From Helicobacteraceae bacterium (lineage in GTDB: Bacteria; Campylobacterota; Campylobacteria; Campylobacterales; Sulfurimonadaceae): 6,291 nt of DNA. The DNA lies in contig JALUJE010000296.1 of the NCBI GenBank assembly GCA_027057185.1, positions 1 to 6,291 of the forward strand. Direction: 5' to 3'. The notes beneath the pieces were generated by a model, which was not told the origin of the DNA, made no database searches, and was given only the letters and a program-made list of their open reading frames with translations. Position numbers and translations under genes: made by a program. Below, one piece after another: positions 1 to 4,631 of the stretch. The stretch's first letter is position 1; each line of letters begins with the position of its first letter.

Positions 1-2
1 TG

Positions 3-413
3 CCCGCCGAAGGTGAGAGCCGAGCCATTATTCGAGAACGTGATGCAAACGGTAATGTAACCGAACGCTTTATGAATGAATCTGAAATGCAAGCACTCGC
101 CAAACAAGAGTATGAAAAAATGCAACAAGGAACTTCTGAACTGAATGCCGCCCCTTCAGGCGGTGATGCGGGGATGGGACTCGCCGGAACTATTTTGGCC
201 GTCGCAGCCGGATCACTTCTGGGTAATATGATCGGTAATGCACTCATGAATAACAAAAATTTTAAACAGCACTCCAATCGTGTCAACAAATCAGCCTACA
301 GTCGCTCTGCAGCCGGGGGAAAGTCCACAGCTAAACGTAGTGGCAAAAAAAGTTTTTTCGGGGGGTCGAGATCTGGAGCATCCAAATCAAGAGGAGGCTT
401 TTTTGGCGGTTAA
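3..413 (+). CDS. UPF0323 family lipoprotein, 3' portion (5' end outside window)
   Basis: The frame is open from the window edge, so the gene begins upstream; 136 residues are visible and the lipoprotein signal peptide is not. An ATG at 72 lies inside the gene, with no ribosome binding site, and is not the start. Visible parts in order: a charged segment (1-55), a glycine-zipper-like hydrophobic helix (about 57-81, with GMGLAGT and AAGSLLGNMIG) that could sit in or on a membrane, and a Lys/Arg/Ser/Gly-rich tail with two FFGG units (118-121 and 133-136), ending in Gly-Gly. This layout matches UPF0323 lipoproteins of Campylobacterota (H. pylori HP0232, C. jejuni Cj0371, from memory), whose function is unknown. 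Its last codons overlap the next gene, a pairing also recalled from those genomes, which suggests joint function. Family assignment is fairly sure; role is not. Confidence 0.85.
   Translation, partial: PAEGESRAIIRERDANGNVTERFMNESEMQALAKQEYEKMQQGTSELNAAPSGGDAGMGLAGTILAVAAGSLLGNMIGNALMNNKNFKQHSNRVNKSAYSRSAAGGKSTAKRSGKKSFFGGSRSGASKSRGGFFGG
391..397 (+). promoter_or_regulatory. Shine-Dalgarno site inside the UPF0323 tail; sets a TTG start
   Basis: GAGGAGG lies five bases before a TTG at 403 in the frame of the ATP-grasp gene. It is made from the codons for Arg-Gly-Gly near the end of the upstream lipoprotein, so the two genes share this stretch. This is the best-placed ribosome binding site for the downstream gene and the main reason for choosing TTG 403 over GTG 280 or GTG 424. 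Confidence 0.65.
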
Positions 414-1584
414 ACTCAAGGAGGTGGAGCCTCTAAATGATGCCTCACTCGATGAACTCGGTTTTACCTGGCATACCGACAGTGACGGTAGTCACTATGT
501 TGCCGACACACTGGTTTGTGTCAACGATGCTCAAGCCCAAGCTTACTATGACGCCGCCAATGACATTTACGATATGTATGTTGAAGCAGCGGAATATGTC
601 ATAAATCATGATCTTTTTTTTGAGTTAGGCATTCCCTTTAACCTTATTGAAAGTATCAAAAAGAGTTGGGAAAATGATGTCCACTGGCATATCTACGGAC
701 GTTTTGATTTTGCCGGCGGCATTGACGGAACCCCTATTAAGCTGATTGAGTTTAACGCAGACACACCCACCGGGCTTTATGAAAGTGCCGTACTACAATG
801 GGCACTGCTAAAACATAACGGTATGGATGAAGCACGTCAGTTTAACACCATTTACGAGGCCATTCAACAAAACTTCAAGCGTCTGATTACACTTTTTGAT
901 GATACCGAACTCTTTACAGAACGTTACGACGGCTGGAAAATTCTTTTCTCTTCAGTAGAGGGCAACGATGAAGAAGAGATCACGACCAAATTGCTACGCC
1001 AAATCGCAACCGATGCCGGGTTTAATACCGCATTTGAATTTCTGCAACACGTTCATTTTAACGATGAGGGAATTTTTGATGCAGATGAACACTCCTACGA
1101 ATATTGGTTCAAGCTGTATCCGTGGGAAGATATCGGAACCGATGAGCCGGAACTTGCCGTAATGTTGACGACTATTATGAATAACCAAAAAGCCATTATT
1201 TTAAATCCTGCCTATACCTTACTCTTTCAATCCAAAGGTATGATGGTCATACTCAAGCAGCTCTTTCCCGATTCTCCCTATCTGCTTACAACATCATTTG
1301 AGCCGCTTGAGAAGGTCAAGCAGGTCGAAAAGCGGGTCTTTGGACGTGAGGGAGCCAATACCAAAATTATTGAGTCTGACGGCAGTGTCAGCTATGCTTC
1401 TGAGGGACCCTACGAGAACTATAAAGCAGTCTATCAGGAGTATGTTGATTTTGCCAAAGACACAGAAGGCAACCATTACCAAGCCGGAGTCTTTTTTGCA
1501 TATGAAGCTTGTGGGCTGGGCTTTCGCCGCGGTGGTAAAGTTCTGGACAATATGAGTAAATTTGTCGGTCATGTACTGACGTAA
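403..1584 (+). CDS. Glutathionylspermidine synthetase-like ATP-grasp amide ligase
   Basis: With the TTG start the protein has 393 residues, the usual size for the stand-alone synthetase-type proteins (C. jejuni Cj0372 and E. coli YgiC/YjfC, from memory). It lacks the N-terminal amidase domain of E. coli Gss. The family joins a glycine carboxylate to an amine using ATP and Mg2+. Visible motifs: YGRFD (98-102) and EFNADTPTG (116-124), which correspond to the Arg/Asp and Glu/Asn Mg-ATP residues of Gss; WFKLYPWE (235-242); NPAYTLLFQSKG (268-279); KRVFGREGAN (310-319), the typical GREG loop; and GLGFRRGG (371-378), holding the late arginine. All expected catalytic positions look intact, so the enzyme is probably active, but its substrate is unknown: many members, including YgiC and YjfC as I recall, do not make glutathionylspermidine. 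It overlaps the UPF0323 stop by 11 bases, implying coupled translation. A GTG at 280 would add 41 residues read from the other gene's frame and is unlikely. Confidence 0.85.
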   Translation: MAVKLKEVEPLNDASLDELGFTWHTDSDGSHYVADTLVCVNDAQAQAYYDAANDIYDMYVEAAEYVINHDLFFELGIPFNLIESIKKSWENDVHWHIYGRFDFAGGIDGTPIKLIEFNADTPTGLYESAVLQWALLKHNGMDEARQFNTIYEAIQQNFKRLITLFDDTELFTERYDGWKILFSSVEGNDEEEITTKLLRQIATDAGFNTAFEFLQHVHFNDEGIFDADEHSYEYWFKLYPWEDIGTDEPELAVMLTTIMNNQKAIILNPAYTLLFQSKGMMVILKQLFPDSPYLLTTSFEPLEKVKQVEKRVFGREGANTKIIESDGSVSYASEGPYENYKAVYQEYVDFAKDTEGNHYQAGVFFAYEACGLGFRRGGKVLDNMSKFVGHVLT

Positions 1585-1589
1585 CGTCT

Positions 1590-1595
1590 AAGGAG
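1590..1595 (+). promoter_or_regulatory. Shine-Dalgarno site of the 267-residue lipoprotein gene
   Basis: AAGGAG sits in the 16-base gap after the ATP-grasp gene, five bases before the ATG at 1601. It fixes that start and indicates independent, efficient initiation within the same transcript. Confidence 0.7.
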
Positions 1596-1600
1596 ACACC

Positions 1601-2404
1601 ATGAAATATTTTTTACCACTTACACTACTGATGCTACTATTCCTAAGCGGCTGTGAACCGATTGAAGAAGAGAGTGATACGACAGTCGATACCGATTACA
1701 AGCCCGCTGCGGTCAATACATGTAATTTAAGTGAAGAGACGACTCTCGGCTGCTTTGGCCCGGGCTTAGAATTCGGAAGCAATGAAAAACTGGATGAGGG
1801 CTATTGGAGTCTGTATGCCAAACGGGACAATAATCTGGTTTATTACAACACCTATCTCTTCAGTTACAAATTTTCCGGAAATGGCTTTGCACAATCACTC
1901 AATAAAAAACAAGAATATTATGTTTTGGCCTGGGGAGTTAATCGTGACGGTAGCAAAATTACCGTTGAACATGAAGGTACCTTGACCTATGTGGGAATTT
2001 TTGGCAGCGATACATCTTGTTATAAAATCAAACACAGTGCTTTTGGCAACGAAGAACTAAAACTGTGTCACGATGAGAGCCTTAAAGGCAACAAAAATGA
2101 CTTGGGACTCTATTCTGATAGCATCACATTTGGCAATTACACCTATGGAAACTATCGTGTTGCAGGCACATGGGAAGTCAGCGAATACGGTGTTAAAAAT
2201 GCACCAAAAACTACCCATATACTTGATGCCAATGGCACCGTACAGGGTGCCGGTCACTGGGGAGTCAGTGAAGATGGAAAAATTTTACATGTAGATGATG
2301 CCGCCTATCTGGTCAATGAATATCTTGACAATAACTGTCTTGTCTGCTTCAACACCAATGGCAATCTCATGACACCGTTACAGCTTTGTAAAGTGGCGCC
2401 TTAA
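1601..2404 (+). CDS. Putative lipoprotein of unknown function with an internal duplication
   Basis: I do not recognise a named family. The 267-residue product starts with a short lipoprotein signal: Lys2, a hydrophobic core, then lipobox LSGC with Cys18 as the lipidated residue and Glu at +2. Acidic residues follow, a typical tether. The body is rich in Gly, Tyr, Trp and Asn and looks mostly beta-stranded. Two halves resemble each other (about 66-160 and 188-267): both have an early Trp (69, 191), NGxxQ (94-98, 211-215), WGVxxDG then KI (from 111 and 220), and a Cys pair ending LxLC (140/156, 249/263). Further cysteines are 41, 51 and 246; with Cys249 the last forms CLVC. Disulfides are plausible in the periplasm or at the outer membrane. 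It lies 16 bases after the ATP-grasp gene with its own strong ribosome binding site, so it is probably the third gene of that operon. A lipocalin-like or other small beta-barrel fold is a guess from the strand pattern. Confidence 0.8.
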   Translation: MKYFLPLTLLMLLFLSGCEPIEEESDTTVDTDYKPAAVNTCNLSEETTLGCFGPGLEFGSNEKLDEGYWSLYAKRDNNLVYYNTYLFSYKFSGNGFAQSLNKKQEYYVLAWGVNRDGSKITVEHEGTLTYVGIFGSDTSCYKIKHSAFGNEELKLCHDESLKGNKNDLGLYSDSITFGNYTYGNYRVAGTWEVSEYGVKNAPKTTHILDANGTVQGAGHWGVSEDGKILHVDDAAYLVNEYLDNNCLVCFNTNGNLMTPLQLCKVAP

Positions 2405-2414
2405 ACCGGCACAC

Positions 2415-2444
2415 TTGACACAACACATAAAAAAGTTGTAAAAT
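2415..2444 (+). promoter_or_regulatory. Sigma-70-type promoter for rho
   Basis: A consensus -35 box TTGACA (2415-2420) is followed after 18 bases by TAAAAT (2439-2444), one mismatch from TATAAT. Transcription would start near 2451, giving a leader of about 75 bases before rho. It lies in the only sizeable intergenic gap, just after the lipoprotein gene stop. A second AT-rich box, TATAAA (2451-2456), lacks a matching -35. Confidence 0.6.
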
Positions 2445-2451
2445 ACTTTTT
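2430..2451 (+). repeat. AT-rich inverted repeat overlapping the rho -10 box
   Basis: AAAAAGT (2430-2436) and ACTTTTT (2445-2451) are perfect 7-base inverted arms around an 8-base loop that contains the -10 box. As RNA it would be a weak stem ending in five U residues, so it could be a poor terminator for the upstream lipoprotein gene. As DNA it could be a protein-binding palindrome. In such AT-rich sequence it may also be chance. Confidence 0.3.
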
Positions 2452-2469
2452 ATAAATTCATTCTTTCAG

Positions 2470-2529
2470 ATGAGTCTACAACAATTTCTGCAATGCATAC
2501 TTTCATATATTAAGGTAATCACAACATGA
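2470..2529 (+). CDS. Possible 19-residue leader reading frame upstream of rho
   Basis: An ATG at 2470 opens a frame of 19 sense codons (product begins MSLQQFLQC) whose TGA at 2527-2529 overlaps the rho ATG as ATGA, the arrangement typical of translational coupling. It lies wholly inside the predicted rho leader, about 20 bases after the likely transcription start. Against it, no Shine-Dalgarno sequence precedes the ATG, and a frame of this length can arise by chance. I recall that E. coli rho also has a short leader gene (rhoL), but I see no sequence relation. Confidence 0.25.
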   Translation: MSLQQFLQCILSYIKVITT

Positions 2530-3842
2530 GTGAACCCAGACGCAATCATAAAAATTCTAAGTCCCGTACCCATGTTCCCGTGGAGGGGTTAACTATTGAA
2601 GAGCTTCGTACTAAAACCCTCGAGGTTCTCATAAACCTTGCCCTGGAACTGAAAATTGAACATCCTCAGGAACTAAAACGTCAGGATCTCATTTTTGAAA
2701 TCCTGAAATCTCAAGTCGCCAAAGGCGGTTTTATTCTTTTTACCGGCATTTTGGAAGTTATGCCCGATGGTTACGGTTTTTTGCGCTCCATTGACAAAAG
2801 TTTTAGTGACTCACTTAACGATGCCTATGTATCCGGAACCCAAATTAAACGCTTTGCTCTTCGTAACGGTGATATTGTCACCGGTCAAGTCCGTCCTCCC
2901 AAAGAACAGGAACGCTATTATGCATTGCTCAAAATTGAAGCTATTAACTACATGCCGCCAGAAGAGAGTAAAAAACGTCCACTCTTTGAGAACCTCACTC
3001 CCCTTTATGCACTCGAACAGCTCAAACTCGAATACGGGGAGAACAGACTGACCGGGCGCATGATGGATCTATTTTCACCTATTGGAAAGGGACAGCGCGG
3101 TCTGATTGTCGCTCCGCCACGTTCCGGGAAGACCGAACTGCTCAAAGAGATTGCCCACGGTATTGCCGCCAATCATCCTGATTCTGATTTGATGGTACTG
3201 CTCGTTGATGAACGTCCCGAAGAAGTAACCGATATGGAACGTTCCGTCAAAGGCGAAGTCTACAGCTCTACATTTGATATGCCCGCAAAAAACCATGTCA
3301 AAGTGGCTGAAATGGTCATTGAACGCGCCAAGCGTCATGTAGAATTGGGAAAAGATGTCATTATTTTACTTGACTCCATTACCCGTTTGGCACGTGCTTA
3401 CAACACGGTTACGCCATCAAGTGGAAAAGTGCTCAGCGGTGGTGTCGATGCCAATGCCCTGCATAAACCCAAACGTTTTTTTGGTGCGGCACGCAATATT
3501 GAAGAAGGGGGCAGTCTGACTATTATTGCAACAGCACTGGTCGAGACGGGAAGCCGCATGGATGAAGTCATCTTTGAAGAGTTTAAAGGTACCGGTAACT
3601 CCGAAGTCGTTTTAAGTCGTAAGATTGCTGAGCGTCGTATCTACCCTGCTATTGATATTTTAAAATCCGGTACCCGGAAAGAGGAATTTCTTGTCAGTCC
3701 GGAGATTTTACAGAAAGTTTTTATTTTACGCTCCATGCTACACAAACAAGACGACGAAGTTGAAGCGCTGAAGTTCCTCTACAATACCATGAAAAAGACA
3801 AAAACCAATACGGAATTTTTAGAAAGCATGAACGCCCAATAA
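2526..3842 (+). CDS. rho: Transcription termination factor Rho
   Basis: Rho is a hexameric RNA-dependent ATPase/helicase that ends transcription of untranslated RNA in the cytoplasm. The 438-residue protein is a little longer than E. coli Rho (419) because of a basic N-terminal extension (1-20). Next come the Rho N-terminal helical domain (about 22-65) and the cold-shock-like RNA-binding domain with DGYGFLRS (81-88; Tyr83 and Phe85 take the place of E. coli Phe62 and Phe64). The ATPase core has Walker A GLIVAPPRSGKT (192-203, Lys202), the catalytic glutamate in VDERPEEV (Glu229), Walker B VIILLD (278-283), the Q-loop around LSGGVDANAL (303-312), the R-loop around TGSRMDE (341-347) and the arginine finger in SGTRKEE (Arg384). 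Arg199 and Arg344 replace the E. coli lysines 181 and 326, both conservative. No key residue is missing. The start at 2526 has a weak AAGG site (2512-2515) ten bases upstream. It is the first gene of a rho-murI-dnaX unit. Confidence 0.98.
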   Translation: MSEPRRNHKNSKSRTHVPVEGLTIEELRTKTLEVLINLALELKIEHPQELKRQDLIFEILKSQVAKGGFILFTGILEVMPDGYGFLRSIDKSFSDSLNDAYVSGTQIKRFALRNGDIVTGQVRPPKEQERYYALLKIEAINYMPPEESKKRPLFENLTPLYALEQLKLEYGENRLTGRMMDLFSPIGKGQRGLIVAPPRSGKTELLKEIAHGIAANHPDSDLMVLLVDERPEEVTDMERSVKGEVYSSTFDMPAKNHVKVAEMVIERAKRHVELGKDVIILLDSITRLARAYNTVTPSSGKVLSGGVDANALHKPKRFFGAARNIEEGGSLTIIATALVETGSRMDEVIFEEFKGTGNSEVVLSRKIAERRIYPAIDILKSGTRKEEFLVSPEILQKVFILRSMLHKQDDEVEALKFLYNTMKKTKTNTEFLESMNAQ

Positions 3843-3843
3843 A

Positions 3844-4587
3844 ATGAAAATCGGTGTTTTTGACAGTGGTGTAGGCGGTCTTAGCGTTGTCCAGTCACTT
3901 GTAGAGCATCAACTGTTTGAAGAGATTATCTACTTTGGAGATACTGCCCGAGTGCCCTACGGTGTCAAAGATAAAAATACCATTATACGCTATGCGTTGG
4001 AGGCAGTTGAATTTTTTAAAAATTTTGACATTGATCTACTCATTACTGCCTGTAATACTGTCAGTGCCTACGCTCTTGATGAGATGCGAGAATACTCACA
4101 GTTCGACATTGTCGGTGTCGTTCAACCCGGAATCATCGCAACAGAAAATGCACTCCGCTCTTTTGAGTCGGAAATTCTCATTATCGGTACCCAGGCAACC
4201 ATTGCTTCACAGGCCTATGAAAAGCCGTTACAAGCCTATGGATTTACCAATATCACCTCTAAAGCTACCGGACTGTTTGTTCCAATGGTAGAAGAAAACA
4301 TTTATGATGGTCCCCTGCTTCACGCCGCTATGGATCACTATTTTCATGATCTCAAGACCCCCGATGCCATTATTTTAGGCTGTACCCATTTTCCTTTGAT
4401 TGCCAATGCCATCACGCGGTACTTTAAGCATCATGCTACCATGATTCACTCTGGTGAAGCCATAGTGCAATACCTACAGCAGCACTATGATATTGATCAG
4501 CAGTTCAATACCACCGAGTTGAAATTTTTTGCCTCTGAAAACCCGGAAGGACTTAAAAAAGTTGCAAGAAAATGGCTTGCTTTATAG
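3844..4587 (+). CDS. murI: Glutamate racemase
   Basis: MurI converts L-glutamate to D-glutamate, the precursor for peptidoglycan stem peptides, without a cofactor and using two cysteines as acid-base pair. The 247-residue cytoplasmic protein has the full set of family motifs: FDSGVGG (6-12, with Asp7 and Ser8), YFGDTARVPYG (30-40), TACNT (68-72, catalytic Cys70), Glu150 and LGCTHFPL (178-185, catalytic Cys180, His182). These positions nearly equal those of H. pylori MurI (Cys70, Glu150, Cys181, His183, from memory), in keeping with a close relative. Its ATG follows the rho stop by one base and has no convincing Shine-Dalgarno site, so ribosomes finishing rho probably reinitiate here. Length and ends are normal; the gene looks intact. 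Confidence 0.97.
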   Translation: MKIGVFDSGVGGLSVVQSLVEHQLFEEIIYFGDTARVPYGVKDKNTIIRYALEAVEFFKNFDIDLLITACNTVSAYALDEMREYSQFDIVGVVQPGIIATENALRSFESEILIIGTQATIASQAYEKPLQAYGFTNITSKATGLFVPMVEENIYDGPLLHAAMDHYFHDLKTPDAIILGCTHFPLIANAITRYFKHHATMIHSGEAIVQYLQQHYDIDQQFNTTELKFFASENPEGLKKVARKWLAL

Positions 4588-4603
4588 TGCAATATGCTAC
4601 AAT
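4577..4603 (+). promoter_or_regulatory. Possible extended -10 promoter for dnaX
   Basis: TGCTACAAT (4595-4603) matches an extended -10 element: TG, one base, then TACAAT at 4598-4603. A poor -35 candidate, TTGCTT (4577-4582), lies 15 bases before the hexamer, short of the ideal 17. The -10 overlaps a small inverted repeat, TACAA (4598-4602) and TTGTA (4605-4609). The element spans the end of murI and the 44-base gap, so dnaX may be transcribed both from the rho promoter and from here. Confidence 0.3.
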
Positions 4604-4631
4604 TTTGTATTTATCCTGAGGCGCAACCATC

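Noticed and set aside
170..171. Loss of a catalytic residue in DnaX because SRC reads SRT (residues 170-172)
   Set aside because: The arginine finger itself is kept and only the neighbouring cysteine changes. As far as I recall, this is tolerated in related DnaX proteins. The coordinates given here are residue numbers; the codons lie at 5139-5147.
280..402. GTG at 280 as the start of the ATP-grasp ligase, adding 41 residues
   Set aside because: The extra part lies wholly inside the UPF0323 coding region in another frame, has no ribosome binding site in front, and exceeds the family length.
72..413. A complete small protein starting at ATG 72
   Set aside because: The same frame is open back to the window edge and encodes a plausible continuation of UPF0323. 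The ATG has no ribosome binding site, and the expected signal peptide is missing.
994..1572. Reading frames on the minus strand and in other frames within the ligase, lipoprotein, rho, murI and dnaX genes
   Set aside because: They lie inside strongly supported genes, lack ribosome binding sites and resemble no family; they are shadows of the true frames.
2390..2420. A GC-containing hairpin terminator after the lipoprotein gene
   Set aside because: Only three-base paired pieces with mismatches can be drawn, and no U run follows.
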